Origin: Paenibacillus sp. IHBB 10380
GTDB lineage: Bacteria > Bacillota > Bacilli > Paenibacillales > Paenibacillaceae
Reading direction: 5' to 3'
Assembly (NCBI RefSeq): GCF_000949425.1
Contig: NZ_CP010976.1
Coordinates: 2,232,001 to 2,296,000, forward strand
DNA length: 64,000 nt
Below, in pieces: positions 17,174 to 26,471 of this stretch; the stretch's first letter is position 1, and each line of letters opens with the position of its first letter. A program made the position numbers and the translations under genes. The notes under the pieces were generated by a model that was given only the letters and a program-made list of their open reading frames with translations, ran no database searches and was not told the DNA's origin.

Positions 17174-17858
17174 TGAATGTATAACCCACTCCCCAAATGG
17201 TTTTGATAAGTTTGTTTTTATTTATATCCTCTCCAAGTTTCTTTCGCAACGTACGAATATGAACCATGACCGTATTACCACTTTCATAGTAGGCTTCCCC
17301 CCACACCTGTTGGAAAATATTTTCCGCGCTATAGACTTTCTTAGGATATCTAGCTAATAGATACAAAATATCGAACTCCTTCGGCGTTAGTTCGATGACC
17401 TTACCGTAAAGGAAAACGGTGCGTTGATCAGGATGAATAACCAATCCACCCTCCTCCAAAACAGGTTTGTCTACTTCTGGTTGATTCAACTGCATGGAAC
17501 GCCGTAGCTGAGCATTCACACGAGCAACCAATTCCATCGGGTTGAACGGTTTGGTCATATAATCATCCGCTCCCCTCACCAGTCCTGCGATTTTATCCAG
17601 GTCGGAAGTTTTGGCACTCAAAAAAATAATAGGCATTTGATATTGTTCTCGAATTTGTCGGGTTACTTCAAAACCATCCAGTTTGGGCATCATAATATCT
17701 AAAATCGCCAAATCAATAGAATGCGTCTGCACAGCATGAATAGCTTCCTGCCCATCAGATGCTTTAATGATATGGTAACCCTCCTTTTTTAAATGTAATG
17801 CAATTAGATCTGCAATTTCTTCCTCATCATCAGCTATCAAAACAGTGATACGCTTCAT
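17166..17858 (-). CDS. OmpR-family response regulator (two-component system 2)
   Basis: 230 residues. The start is ATG 17858 with AAAGGAG eight bases upstream; the in-frame GTG at 17867 overlaps this RBS. The receiver has the acidic DDEEE run, the phospho-acceptor Asp in LAILDIMMPKLDGF and Lys in MTKPFNP. The winged-helix output domain ends in IRTLRKKLGED and TIWGVGYTF. It is coupled to the kinase gene by an eight-base overlap. The adjacent pair 1 is in the same orientation but separated by a terminator. Confidence 0.93.
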   Translation of the reverse strand: MKRITVLIADDEEEIADLIALHLKKEGYHIIKASDGQEAIHAVQTHSIDLAILDIMMPKLDGFEVTRQIREQYQMPIIFLSAKTSDLDKIAGLVRGADDYMTKPFNPMELVARVNAQLRRSMQLNQPEVDKPVLEEGGLVIHPDQRTVFLYGKVIELTPKEFDILYLLARYPKKVYSAENIFQQVWGEAYYESGNTVMVHIRTLRKKLGEDINKNKLIKTIWGVGYTFNG

Positions 17859-18221
17859 TGTATCCACTCCTTTTATAAGGTTAACATTCCTACTATTCTA
17901 TTACATTGTTGTGATGAAACTATTAAATTAGACCGAAGATACTTTTTTCATTGTAGATCAGTTACTTCGAAATTGGAATTATTCTTTCTCTCCATCACAT
18001 CTCCATATTTAATTCGAATGGGCAATTTGTCTATAAAAAATACCTAGAGTAACTTCTGCCCGAAGCTACTCTAGGTATCATTATTCCTCTATCAAAACAA
18101 CTAAGATGCTACCGGATCTATTGCATGTACAGTTGAAGATACTAACCTTTTTGTCGAAATTTACGTAGCGTGTTTTTTCGCAATGCTACCGGTAACTTTA
18201 ATTGTTTCTATACGTTACCCG
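17859..18221. other. intergenic region
   Basis: About 360 bp without a gene. It contains the terminator at 18034-18079 and presumably the promoter of two-component system 2. Apart from an AT-rich stretch and a repeated GCTACCGG string (near 18110 and 18184), I see nothing else. Confidence 0.6.
18034..18079 (-). terminator. strong rho-independent terminator after the luciferase-like gene
   Basis: ATACCTAGAGTA and TACTCTAGGTAT arms extended by GAAG/CTTC, followed on the minus strand by six T. Confidence 0.85.
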
Positions 18222-19229
18222 TTATGCTTTCATTCCCGTGACATCAGTTACAATTTCATAGGAACGGAGACGAGCTTTTTGATCATAGATCATCGAATTA
18301 ATAATCATTTCATCGGCTTGAGTCTCATCCAGAAATGCTTGAAGCTGTGCTTTCACTTCATCTGGGTTCCCAATAATCGACGATTTCATCTGGTTCATGA
18401 GAAGTGCTTTTTCGTGTGGTGTCCAAATGCCTTCCATGGAATCTACGGGTGGAGCTAGTTGTTCCGGCTTGTTACGAATTAAGCTTAAAAACTGCTGTTG
18501 ATGTGAGGTTGCAAGAAATTGCGCTGCCTTTGTTGTATCTGCTGCATAGACATTTACGCCTACCATAGCATAAGGCTTATCCAATACTTCTGACGGTTGA
18601 AAGTGGTCACGGTATTGTGCAAGAGCTGGTAATGTATTATCTGCTGAGAAATGGCTCGCAAAAGAAAAAGGTAAGCCTAATTTAGCAGCTAAAGCAGCAC
18701 TAAAACCACTGGATCCCAAAAGCCAAATAGGAATCTCTTGTCCTTCTCCAGGAATAGCTCTTACACGATTGTGTTTGGAGCCCTCATCTAAATAACTCAT
18801 TAACTGCTCTAACTGTTCCGGAAACTCTTGTCCATTACTTCCATGATCACGACGAAGAGCCATTGCCGTATATTGATCACTTCCAGGTGCTCGACCTAAT
18901 CCCAGATCGATACGTCCCGGATACATGGCTTCAAGTGTACCGAATTGTTCTGCAATAACGAGTGGAGCATGATTAGGGAGCATAATTCCACCGGAACCAA
19001 CGCGGATTTTTTTGGTACCCCCGGCCACATAACCTATCACGACTGAAGTTGCTGAGCTAGCGATCCCAGGCATACTATGATGTTCAGCAAGCCAATAGCG
19101 ATTATAGCCCCATTCTTCCGCATGCTGTGCTAAACTCAGTGTGTTTTTAAATGACTCGGTAGGCGAGCCGTCCTTTCTAATTGCTGCCAAATCCAATATA
19201 GAATAAGAGATTTGATTCAGTTTTTTCAT
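18222..19229 (-). CDS. luciferase-like flavin-dependent monooxygenase (LLM class)
   Basis: 335-residue cytosolic enzyme of the bacterial luciferase-like superfamily, MsnO8-type subgroup, which uses reduced FMN and oxygen. Family marks are [18 protein letters not shown] near residue 40, [25 protein letters not shown] near 78-103, and [14 protein letters not shown] near 108-121. The substrate cannot be read from sequence. It lies 57 bp downstream of hslO on the same strand and ends at a strong terminator, so it may be the last gene of a transcript with hslO. Confidence 0.88.
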   Translation of the reverse strand: MKKLNQISYSILDLAAIRKDGSPTESFKNTLSLAQHAEEWGYNRYWLAEHHSMPGIASSATSVVIGYVAGGTKKIRVGSGGIMLPNHAPLVIAEQFGTLEAMYPGRIDLGLGRAPGSDQYTAMALRRDHGSNGQEFPEQLEQLMSYLDEGSKHNRVRAIPGEGQEIPIWLLGSSGFSAALAAKLGLPFSFASHFSADNTLPALAQYRDHFQPSEVLDKPYAMVGVNVYAADTTKAAQFLATSHQQQFLSLIRNKPEQLAPPVDSMEGIWTPHEKALLMNQMKSSIIGNPDEVKAQLQAFLDETQADEMIINSMIYDQKARLRSYEIVTDVTGMKA

Positions 19230-19286
19230 AGTATCTCAACTTCTTTCTTCTCGGAGTGTATTGATTGGAGCATCTTACTTGAAACG

Positions 19287-20168
19287 TTATTGAATAGCTG
19301 CTTCCAATAATATTTCTAGATCTTCTTTCGTGAAAAAGTAGCCTTCATTGCAAAAGTGGCATTGTGCCTCAGCCTGTCCATCGGTATGGATCATGTCCTG
19401 AATCTCGTCACTTCCTAAACTTACAATGGCATTAGATAATTTTTCTTTGGAACATTGGCATTGGAACTGAATAGGCATTTTCTCTAACACTCTTACATTC
19501 CCATCCCCTAATACTTGATCAAGGATCTGTTCAGGCGTCATCCCTTGCCGAAGCATTGAAGAAATGTTAGGGATTACCTTCAGCCGATCTTCAATGAAAC
19601 TTATAATCTCCACGTTACTACCCGGCATGAGCTGAACGATAAAGCCCCCAGCTGACTGAATGGTATTGTCTGAATTGACAAGGACGTCCACGCCGACAGA
19701 AGAAGGAATTTGTTCAGAATGAACAATATATGAAGTAAAATCTTCTCCCAGCTCCCCCGATACGAGAGGAACATGTCCGATAAAAGATTGTTGTAATCCA
19801 ATATCTTTTGAAACTGACAGCATTCCATTCGTTCCAACCGCTTTTGCAACATCTAATTCACCAAGATCATTTGGATCAACATGAATCTGAGGATGTTTGA
19901 CATATCCTCTAACCTCCCCTTTGGCATTCGCATCAACGATAATCGTCCCAATTGGACCGCCACCATCAATTTTTGTCGATAGTTTTTCCTCACCTTTAAG
20001 CATCGCACCAAGCATGACACTAACCGTCATAGAACGTCCTAATGCTACAGAAGCCGTTGGCCATGTATTATGGCGACGTTGAGCTTCACCTATGGTTTCC
20101 GTTGTTGTGACTGCATAAGCACGAACTTGATCTTGATAAGCTAGTGCTTTTACTAAGTAGTCTTTCAT
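19287..20168 (-). CDS. hslO: Hsp33 redox-regulated chaperone
   Basis: ATP-independent holdase chaperone switched on by oxidative unfolding. At 293 residues it has the full family length. The zinc-binding switch cysteines are C237 and C239 (CQC) and C270 and C273 (CHFC). Family motifs such as [18 protein letters not shown] and [14 protein letters not shown] are present. An AAAGGGA RBS precedes the ATG. It lies between the luciferase-like gene and a DUF896 gene, with an Rrf2 regulator upstream. Confidence 0.97.
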   Translation of the reverse strand: MKDYLVKALAYQDQVRAYAVTTTETIGEAQRRHNTWPTASVALGRSMTVSVMLGAMLKGEEKLSTKIDGGGPIGTIIVDANAKGEVRGYVKHPQIHVDPNDLGELDVAKAVGTNGMLSVSKDIGLQQSFIGHVPLVSGELGEDFTSYIVHSEQIPSSVGVDVLVNSDNTIQSAGGFIVQLMPGSNVEIISFIEDRLKVIPNISSMLRQGMTPEQILDQVLGDGNVRVLEKMPIQFQCQCSKEKLSNAIVSLGSDEIQDMIHTDGQAEAQCHFCNEGYFFTKEDLEILLEAAIQ

Positions 20169-20211
20169 AATAATAATCCCTTTCTACTGTTCCCAACGTA
20201 TTAGACGATCC

Positions 20212-20436
20212 TTATCTCGATGCCTTATCTTGCACTATACGAACTTTATCTGGTGTAACATCATTTCCAAGCGGATCGAGCACAGTCAATCCTGAAATCG
20301 TATTAAGAACTTGTCCCCTAATTTCACGCAAGTAATCTTCACGTAATACTTGTTGCTCAACCCGTTCACTATCGGTTAAACCTTCTTCACGTTGCTTTTT
20401 TGCTAATTCATTAATACGACTTAAGTTTGTAATCAT
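20212..20436 (-). CDS. DUF896 (YnzC-type) small protein
   Basis: 74-residue cytosolic protein of the DUF896 family, small helical proteins common in Bacillota with unclear role (B. subtilis YnzC is the type member). The sequence begins MITNLSRINELAKKQREEGL and contains the conserved EREEQ-like and LREDYLREIRG segments. It is co-oriented with the upstream Rrf2 gene (23 bp gap) and downstream hslO (43 bp gap), suggesting a shared transcript. Confidence 0.9.
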   Translation of the reverse strand: MITNLSRINELAKKQREEGLTDSERVEQQVLREDYLREIRGQVLNTISGLTVLDPLGNDVTPDKVRIVQDKASR

Positions 20437-20459
20437 CTTTATCCCTCTTTTGTATAATT

Positions 20460-20942
20460 TTATAAGACCATATTTTCTTTAACCCATGCTTGTAAAGATT
20501 CAACCTCCGTTTTAAAACGTTCTTCGCGAATTTCATCATAAAAAGTTGCAACGGTTTCTCTCTTCAATACAGATTTCCAAGAGTTCTCAGCTTCTTCCAT
20601 TAAATCAGTTAATAAACAACATTGATCTTCTATATTTAGCTCAAGCATATCGTTCAAAGTACCACTGGCAGAGTAAAGTGTCTGCTGTCCTTCAATGGCA
20701 AGATAAATATCATATATCCGAATTTCATTAGGTTTTTTCTTTAATTTAAAACCACCTTTTACTCCTGGAACAGAAGTAATCAAGTCGGCACTAACTAACT
20801 TTCTTAATAATTTTTGGAAATACGTTGCTGAAGCACATAATTGTTGACTGATCGCTTCTCCAGGCAAAACCGCCTTGTCTGGCAACATATTCAATAAAAG
20901 AATAGCATAAACCGATTGTTCAACACCTGTTTTCATATGCAT
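20460..20942 (-). CDS. Rrf2-family transcriptional regulator
   Basis: 160 residues from ATG 20942, with GAGGTG six bases upstream; a GTG at 20951 lies within the RBS. The N-terminal winged helix (VYAILLLNMLPDKAVLPGEAISQQL then TYFQKLLRKLVSADLITSVPGVKGGF) is typical of Rrf2 proteins. The CX5-7CX5C pattern of Fe-S members (IscR, NsrR) is absent; only a CC pair occurs in EDQCCLL. It is thus more like YwnA or CymR, which lack the cluster. A strong inverted repeat at 21031-21069 upstream may be its operator. Confidence 0.88.
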   Translation of the reverse strand: MHMKTGVEQSVYAILLLNMLPDKAVLPGEAISQQLCASATYFQKLLRKLVSADLITSVPGVKGGFKLKKKPNEIRIYDIYLAIEGQQTLYSASGTLNDMLELNIEDQCCLLTDLMEEAENSWKSVLKRETVATFYDEIREERFKTEVESLQAWVKENMVL

Positions 20943-21030
20943 CAAAATCACCTCTATTTGGCTTTTGTATTGTTGAAAATTTCATTCTCTAGTCAATTAT
21001 TCTTGATAAAGAGACTTGATTCAGATCACT

Positions 21031-21069
21031 ATAATCTAAACCGGATAATCATTGTCCGATTTAGATTAT
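21031..21069. promoter_or_regulatory. 17-bp inverted repeat upstream of the Rrf2 gene
   Basis: ATAATCTAAACCGGATA and TGTCCGATTTAGATTAT, two mismatches, separated by five bases. TATAAT on the minus strand abuts it, placing it at the start of the Rrf2 transcript. There is no T-tract. An autoregulatory operator is the simplest reading. Confidence 0.55.
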
Positions 21070-21164
21070 AATATACTAGAATTTAATAAAAGTAAAACGA
21101 ATGAGACTGACCTGTTATTTCCGGTTGCTAAGTGAAATCGAATTAGAGCGTCTTCTAGGGATAA

Positions 21165-21208
21165 CAAAAAACCAATCAAAACACGAAAATAACGTGTTTT
21201 GATTGGTT
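21165..21208 (-). terminator. terminator of the thioesterase gene
   Basis: Perfect AACCAATCAAAACACG / CGTGTTTTGATTGGTT stem with six T on the minus strand. Confidence 0.88.
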
Positions 21209-21257
21209 CACTTTTATGGCTCTATCGTTTCCGTTAGAGCCAATAGGATGTTAGCGC

Positions 21258-21974
21258 TTAATACTGCATGAGCCGACCTGCGTTCGCCAGCTTTAGTACG
21301 ATCTTGCTATATACCTCATCCATATAATTCAGGATGTAAAAATGTGTGCCGGGATATACCACAAATTCGCAGTCCTGTATCGTTTTGTCCGCCCACGGCT
21401 CCACATCCTCCCGGTTTACCGTATCATTCGTACTGTATAGGATCGTTAAGGGACAATCAATTGGTTGTTTCATTTCATAACGGTGATTCTCGATTATCGA
21501 AAAATCCGACCGCAGGATAGGCAGTACGTACTCCTTTAGCTCTTTATTTTTGAACACTTCATCTGGAGTTCCGCGATAATCCATTATTTTCTGGATAAAG
21601 GCATCGTCGGAAAGATGTGAAGTCGGTTCACTGCGCTTTTGCTCATGCGGACAACGGGTTGATGAAAGAAATAGGTGCTCCGCTCCCCTATACCCTGCCG
21701 CAACGAGACGGCACGCTGTTTCATAAGCAAGTAGCCCTCCCATGCTATGTCCGAACAACGCGTACGGGCCACCTGCATTGTGCAATTCCACATAATTACA
21801 TGCTTCGTCGACAGCTTGAGATAACGTCTGGTAGTTCGGGTCACTTGCCCTGCTCCCTCTTCCTGCAAGTTCAACTGGATATACCGTAATCTCTCCGCGC
21901 ACCTGCGGCCATTTCTTATAAAACATTGCGGAACCGCCCGCATATGGAAAACAAAATAAATTCACATTCGTCAT
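21258..21974 (-). CDS. type II thioesterase (SrfAD/GrsT family)
   Basis: Editing thioesterase that removes wrong acyl groups from phosphopantetheine arms of NRPS or PKS enzymes. 238 residues. The N-terminal FCFPYAGGSAMFY and PGRG-like ELAGRGSR segments are family hallmarks. The nucleophile is Ser77 in FGHSMGG, with acid in TNDTVNRED and His in PGTHFYI. It stands alone: no NRPS, PKS or carrier protein is in this window, so it must serve a cluster elsewhere or be an orphan. It has its own terminator. Confidence 0.9.
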   Translation of the reverse strand: MTNVNLFCFPYAGGSAMFYKKWPQVRGEITVYPVELAGRGSRASDPNYQTLSQAVDEACNYVELHNAGGPYALFGHSMGGLLAYETACRLVAAGYRGAEHLFLSSTRCPHEQKRSEPTSHLSDDAFIQKIMDYRGTPDEVFKNKELKEYVLPILRSDFSIIENHRYEMKQPIDCPLTILYSTNDTVNREDVEPWADKTIQDCEFVVYPGTHFYILNYMDEVYSKIVLKLANAGRLMQY

Positions 21975-22156
21975 TTACATTCCCCCTTATACTGCTTACT
22001 TACCTGATTCATTGACAACTGCATTGTAAAACGATCAGATAAGTCTCTTTCCGAAATTGAAATATGTATTATTATAGTATAATTTACTAATATATCTTAA
22101 CTAGATCTTTTGATTAAAACAAGAGTTCTTTGGAATGGTTTCGAATGACTCCCTCA

Positions 22157-23062
22157 CTATTTTGAATTTATACCATCCAAATTTTCATGCACAATGGATA
22201 TAAACGCTTTAACACAAGGCTCATATTTTTCATTTTTACGTGTACACAACGAAATCGTATTCATAGCAAACAGCTTATCCACATACACTCTTGCCAGCTC
22301 TCCTCGCCGGATAAACTCACTGGCAGCTAAAGAAGATATAAAGCTTGCACCGTAACCAGAAGCTACGGCATGAATCGTCTCGTTCAGTCCGCTGAATTGA
22401 AGCGCTACTCTTGGGGACTGAACCCTGTTAGTCCTGCATAAGGCGAACAACCTCTCCCGAGTTGCACTTCCTTCCTCTCTCATGATAAAAGGCTCCGTAA
22501 CCATCTGACTGAACGTAATGTGCCGATTGGCAAACTTGTGGTCAGGAGCAACAACAAACCAAACTTCATCTTTATAGAGCTCCTCCCGCTCCACTTCTTC
22601 AGGATAAAATTCAGGCTCTCCTCCGCAAATGGCGATATCCACCACATAATTCATCAGTTTATCAAGGACTTCCTGCGAATTGGCAGTGGTAATCGTTACC
22701 TCTGTTTCTGCATAATTGCTTTTAAATCTGGCAGCCCATTTGGGAATCAGAAAGCTTGTGGCCAGATATGTTCCCGCCACATGCAATTTGCCGCTTCCGT
22801 GAATTCGATAATCTTCAATCATCGACTCGATTCGATTCTCCAAGGTGAACAACCTACCCACAGGCTCTATCAGTTTTTGTCCAATCAAAGTAAGGGCTAC
22901 CCCCCTACCTTTGGGCTCGAACAAGACTACATTCAATTCCTTCTCAAATTTCTTGATCTGAGCCGTAATCGCAGGCTGGCTTATATTAAGTCGGGCTGCC
23001 GCCTGGGTAACACTTCCCGTTAAGGCAATCGTATAAAATATTTTTAGAGCGTGTAAATTCAT
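22157..23062 (-). CDS. LysR-family transcriptional regulator
   Basis: 301 residues, the normal LTTR length. The N-terminal HTH reads LHALKIFYTIALTGSVTQAAARLNISQPAITAQIKKFE, followed by the periplasmic-binding-protein-like effector domain with YVVDIAICGGEP and GLNETIHAVASGYGASF. It is divergent from a histidine-phosphatase gene over about 120 bp that contains an inverted repeat. LysR proteins commonly control the divergent gene, so that is the likely target. Confidence 0.92.
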   Translation of the reverse strand: MNLHALKIFYTIALTGSVTQAAARLNISQPAITAQIKKFEKELNVVLFEPKGRGVALTLIGQKLIEPVGRLFTLENRIESMIEDYRIHGSGKLHVAGTYLATSFLIPKWAARFKSNYAETEVTITTANSQEVLDKLMNYVVDIAICGGEPEFYPEEVEREELYKDEVWFVVAPDHKFANRHITFSQMVTEPFIMREEGSATRERLFALCRTNRVQSPRVALQFSGLNETIHAVASGYGASFISSLAASEFIRRGELARVYVDKLFAMNTISLCTRKNEKYEPCVKAFISIVHENLDGINSK

Positions 23063-23124
23063 GAAATCCCCTCCACTTCATATAACTTTTATTTATATAA
23101 AATATAAAATATATATTATTATTA

Positions 23125-23143
23125 TATACTTTGAAATAGTATA
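23125..23143. promoter_or_regulatory. possible LysR binding box
   Basis: TATACT-N7-AGTATA is a perfect 6-bp dyad containing an ATAC-N9-GTAT pattern of the LTTR T-N11-A kind, midway between the divergent LysR and phosphatase genes. Confidence 0.4.
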
Positions 23144-23179
23144 CTCAAGACATGAAATTTATACATTGGAGGAATTACT

Positions 23180-23800
23180 TTGGCAGAGACTACTTTATAT
23201 TTGACAAGACATGGACAAACGGAGTGGAATTTACAAAAGAAAATGCAAGGGCATCAGGATTCATCTCTTACAGAATTGGGGGTTCTTCAAGCGGAATGGC
23301 TACATAAGAGGTTAGAATCTGTATCATTCGATGCGGTTTATTCAAGTTCCAGTCCACGAGCATTCCGAACCGCCCAAATAGTGGCGGGGAACAATAGGGG
23401 AAGTATTACGCAAATGGACGAGTTAAAGGAAATCAATATGGGACTATGGGAAGGACAGCAAATTGATTTTATACAGGAGCGTTATGCGAAAGAATATTTT
23501 GAGTTTTTCAATAGTCCCCATTTGTACCAGCCAACAGGTTCAGGAGAAACATATCAGGAGCTACTAGACAGAAGCAAAGTTGCTATAGACCGAATTCTAT
23601 CCTTATATCAGGGAGGAAATGTACTCATCGTTACTCACCGAATAACCTTGAAAATGATCCTAGGCTACTACGGTAATAAAACGATAGAACAACTTGCAAG
23701 CCTGTCGGATATTGAGTCAACCAGTCTTTCCAAAATTTCAATAAAAGACGATATCCCCTCTGTTGAAATGTATGGAGATATATCCCATTATGATCAATAA
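23180..23800 (+). CDS. histidine phosphatase superfamily protein (PhoE/GpmB-like)
   Basis: 206-residue cytosolic phosphatase with a phospho-His intermediate. The RHG motif is LTRHGQTEWN with His11; the acid Glu is in KEINMGLWEG and the second His in IVTHRITLK. The start is TTG 23180, with GGAGG seven bases upstream. Substrate could be a phospho-sugar, a phosphoglycerate or a cofactor precursor; the family is too broad to choose. It is divergent from a LysR gene and followed by a terminator. Confidence 0.9.
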   Translation: MAETTLYLTRHGQTEWNLQKKMQGHQDSSLTELGVLQAEWLHKRLESVSFDAVYSSSSPRAFRTAQIVAGNNRGSITQMDELKEINMGLWEGQQIDFIQERYAKEYFEFFNSPHLYQPTGSGETYQELLDRSKVAIDRILSLYQGGNVLIVTHRITLKMILGYYGNKTIEQLASLSDIESTSLSKISIKDDIPSVEMYGDISHYDQ

Positions 23801-23883
23801 TCTTTAATCATGTATTCAGAGGATTAACGGTTGCACCTCTATACTCTAATTGCAAGATTCAGAAAATGGGGAAGCAACACAAG

Positions 23884-23913
23884 AAAAAACCGAGGTTTAA
23901 CCTCGGTTTTTTG
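23884..23913. terminator. bidirectional terminator
   Basis: AAAACCGAGG TTTAA CCTCGGTTTT with A/T tails on both sides. It separates the phosphatase gene from the convergent PTS operon. Confidence 0.9.
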
Positions 23914-24051
23914 ATAATGTGCAGAAAAGATAGGTCTTTTGCCAGCTACAACATTCAAACCTTGATGTAATTTCTCCGTCCACCTTCGTATAATTGGATT
24001 TAATTACGGTATTATTTTCTTAGAAGTCGGTATGACAAAATGATCTTGAAT

Positions 24052-24762
24052 TTATACAATGGAATAGCCGAGCATTTGAATATCTTTGGAGAACATCTGT
24101 ACTGTCTCTAGTGAGATTTGCTCCAATCCCTTGCCAACATTGGGCAGCTTGCTCAAGATGGCCGGGGTACAGGTAATAATATCGCATCCGCATTGGTCCG
24201 CCTGAAAAATGTTAAGCAATTCTCTCGGACTTGCCCATAGTAGCTCGGTTCCCGCTTTGGCATGACAGATGGCTGCAGCCTCTTTCATGACCGGTACAGG
24301 GTCTACTCCAGAATCAGCCATTCTTCCTGCAAATACTGAAACCACATTAGTCGTCCCTTGTGCAAAGGCATTCACCGTCTCCCGAACCTGAGTAAGCGTT
24401 AAAATTGCCGTAATATTCAGTGAATACCCTAGTCCCGATAACTTGCGGATTAAAGGAATAGAGGTTTCTCCCCGAGAGTTGGTAATGGGGATTTTGATAT
24501 ACACATTCACTCCCCATCCAGCAATTTTTTTCGCTTCTTCCTCCATAACGGCGAAATCATCCGAAAAGACTTCAAAAGAAATCGGTCTATCTGGTATATT
24601 CTGCAGCACTTCCTTAGCAAACTCTTCATAGTCTCGGATTCCGGCCTGCTTCATCAAAGTAGGATTTGTCGTAAACCCCTTTATGTTGCCGGATCGGTAA
24701 GCCTCCAGCATATCCTCTACAACTGCCCCATCTGCATAAATTTTAATTTTTAGATTTTCCAT
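24052..24762 (-). CDS. transaldolase-like / fructose-6-phosphate aldolase family enzyme
   Basis: 236-residue class I aldolase of the TalC/FSA group. The Schiff-base lysine is Lys90 in VYIKIPITN; GFTTNPTLMKQ (29-39) and LNITAILTLTQV are family marks. The C-terminal half is more diverged than in the tal gene at 40007-40675. It is the last gene of the PTS operon, two bases after the EIIC stop, so it likely cleaves or transfers carbon from the imported sugar phosphate. The substrate is not known. Confidence 0.85.
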   Translation of the reverse strand: MENLKIKIYADGAVVEDMLEAYRSGNIKGFTTNPTLMKQAGIRDYEEFAKEVLQNIPDRPISFEVFSDDFAVMEEEAKKIAGWGVNVYIKIPITNSRGETSIPLIRKLSGLGYSLNITAILTLTQVRETVNAFAQGTTNVVSVFAGRMADSGVDPVPVMKEAAAICHAKAGTELLWASPRELLNIFQADQCGCDIITCTPAILSKLPNVGKGLEQISLETVQMFSKDIQMLGYSIV

Positions 24763-24764
24763 AA

Positions 24765-26141
24765 TCAGGCTCCTTTAGTATCTTCATAATTGTTTAGCGT
24801 AACCGATTTGGTCTTGATAAAATTAGGGATTAACAGAATAATTACTAATATAGCTACAATAACGTATATTCCCGTTGGACCAGCTTGACCAAGAGTAATA
24901 CCAAGTATGGCAAAATCAACATCTCCGAAGGTCGTGTTAGCGAAACCTAGATTACCAAGCACTGGAAGCAGGAGAGCAGGAAGGAAGGACAGCGCCAAAC
25001 CATTGACAAAGGAACCTATTATTGCTCCTTTGCGACCTCCTGTCGCATTGCCGTATATCCCTGCTGTTGCTCCACAGAAAAAGTGGGCAACGAGTCCGGG
25101 GATGATAAGCACTCCTCCCCCCATACCTAGAATTAGCATCCCGATTACGCCGCCAATGAAACTACAGACGAAACCGATAATGACAGCGGTTTGCGCATAA
25201 GTAAAGAATACCGCACAGTCGACCGCAGGGATGGCATTAGGAATGATTTTGGTTGCAATGCCTTGGAAAGCGGGAATTAAATCAGCCAGAATCATCCGTA
25301 CACCCGAGTAGACGATTGTTACACCGATAGCAAACTTCAACCCCGTCATAACGGCGAACAAATACGGCGACATACCATCAGATAAAGTCGATGTAAATTC
25401 GGGTCCGGCCGCAAATGCAGCGATTAAATAAAACACAATCATGGTTAAAGCCGTTGAAATCGTCGTATTGCGAAGGAAATTCCATTTTTCCGGAATATTT
25501 ATCTTTTCCGTGCTATCTTCGGGTTTACCGACTCTCTTACCAACCCAAGCCGCCAAATAATAACCCAAGCTTCCGAAATGGCCCATGGCCACTTCATCTC
25601 CGTCAGTAACCTTCAGGGTGTATCTTTGACCGATCGCTGGTGAGATTGCACTCCATGCGCCTAGAAGGAAACCGCCTACAACAATCAAGAGAGCGCCAGA
25701 CATCCCTGAAGTACCTAGAACCGCGGATAAAAGGCAAGCCATAAAGAAACTATGATGTCCCGTTAGAAATATATATTTATATTTGGTGAAACGGGCGATC
25801 ACTAGATTGAGCACCAGACCGAGCACCAGAATGGACATGGTTTCTACTCCGAGTATCTTTTGCGCTGAGGCTACGATGGCCTCATTGTTCGGAACGACGC
25901 CCTGAATATGAAACCCCTTCTCAATCAATGCTCCCAGCGGATTCAGATTGGCAACGATAAAATCTGCTCCCGCACTGAGCATAATGTAACCGAGAATGGG
26001 TCCCAAGGTTCCAGTTAATACCTTGTGCCCTGGGCTTTTTAAGGCAATCAACCCAATAAAGGACATAATCCCGATCAAAAGAGCCGGCTGGGATAAAACA
26101 TCCTTTATGAACTCCAACAACCCAGATATAAAGCTCATCAT
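24765..26141 (-). CDS. PTS EIIC component, ascorbate/UlaA (SgaT) family
   Basis: 458-residue integral membrane transporter of the ascorbate-type PTS superfamily. It has about eleven hydrophobic segments and the family features GTLGPILGYIMLSAG near the N terminus and PAVDCAVFFTYAQTAVIIGF in the second half. It pairs with the small EIIB encoded just upstream. UlaA-type EIIC proteins transport L-ascorbate or other, often unassigned, sugars and polyols; the absence of ulaD-F homologues means ascorbate is not assured. Confidence 0.9.
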   Translation of the reverse strand: MMSFISGLLEFIKDVLSQPALLIGIMSFIGLIALKSPGHKVLTGTLGPILGYIMLSAGADFIVANLNPLGALIEKGFHIQGVVPNNEAIVASAQKILGVETMSILVLGLVLNLVIARFTKYKYIFLTGHHSFFMACLLSAVLGTSGMSGALLIVVGGFLLGAWSAISPAIGQRYTLKVTDGDEVAMGHFGSLGYYLAAWVGKRVGKPEDSTEKINIPEKWNFLRNTTISTALTMIVFYLIAAFAAGPEFTSTLSDGMSPYLFAVMTGLKFAIGVTIVYSGVRMILADLIPAFQGIATKIIPNAIPAVDCAVFFTYAQTAVIIGFVCSFIGGVIGMLILGMGGGVLIIPGLVAHFFCGATAGIYGNATGGRKGAIIGSFVNGLALSFLPALLLPVLGNLGFANTTFGDVDFAILGITLGQAGPTGIYVIVAILVIILLIPNFIKTKSVTLNNYEDTKGA

Positions 26142-26158
26142 TGCTCCCCCTTGGACGT

Positions 26159-26437
26159 TTAATTATTCATCTCTAGCAAAGTTTCCAATATGTCTTCCTG
26201 GATCTTTTTCTTATTGATATAACTACGGGTGACAGCCACTCTTTGGCTTTTATCAAATTGGGAAGCCAGTTCATTCACTGTAACGATCAAATCACAGTTC
26301 CGACCTTTAGCTGCATTGAAATCCGAGGATTCAACCGAAGCCTTGATGCCATTTTCAGAGCATATTTCCTCGATCTTCAATTTCAGCATCAGACTACTAC
26401 CAATTCCGTTGCCGCATACGGTCACAATATTCAACAT
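26159..26437 (-). CDS. PTS EIIB component (UlaB/SgaB-like)
   Basis: 92-residue cytosolic phosphocarrier. The phospho-cysteine is Cys8 in VTVCGNGIGSS. The start is ATG 26437, with GAGGAGG seven bases upstream; ATG 26443 would be only two bases from the RBS. It passes phosphate from an EIIA to the imported sugar at the UlaA-like EIIC. No separate EIIA gene is nearby; the only EIIA in the operon is the C-terminal domain of the regulator. Confidence 0.9.
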   Translation of the reverse strand: MLNIVTVCGNGIGSSLMLKLKIEEICSENGIKASVESSDFNAAKGRNCDLIVTVNELASQFDKSQRVAVTRSYINKKKIQEDILETLLEMNN

Positions 26438-26471
26438 GCCCATTCCTCCTCATATATTTCGATATCTAGAT

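Larger units (their letters stand above)
20943..21257. other. intergenic region
   Basis: About 315 bp without a gene. It holds the inverted repeat at 21031-21069, promoter-like TATAAT boxes next to it and the terminator at 21165-21208. Confidence 0.7.

Noticed and set aside
21258..21974. NRPS or PKS gene cluster around the type II thioesterase
   Set aside because: No condensation, adenylation, ketosynthase or carrier-protein genes are in the window; the thioesterase is isolated.
24765..26437. Calling the PTS an L-ascorbate system
   Set aside because: EIIC and EIIB are UlaA/UlaB-like, but no UlaD, UlaE, UlaF or UlaG homologue is encoded nearby; the aldolase points to another substrate.
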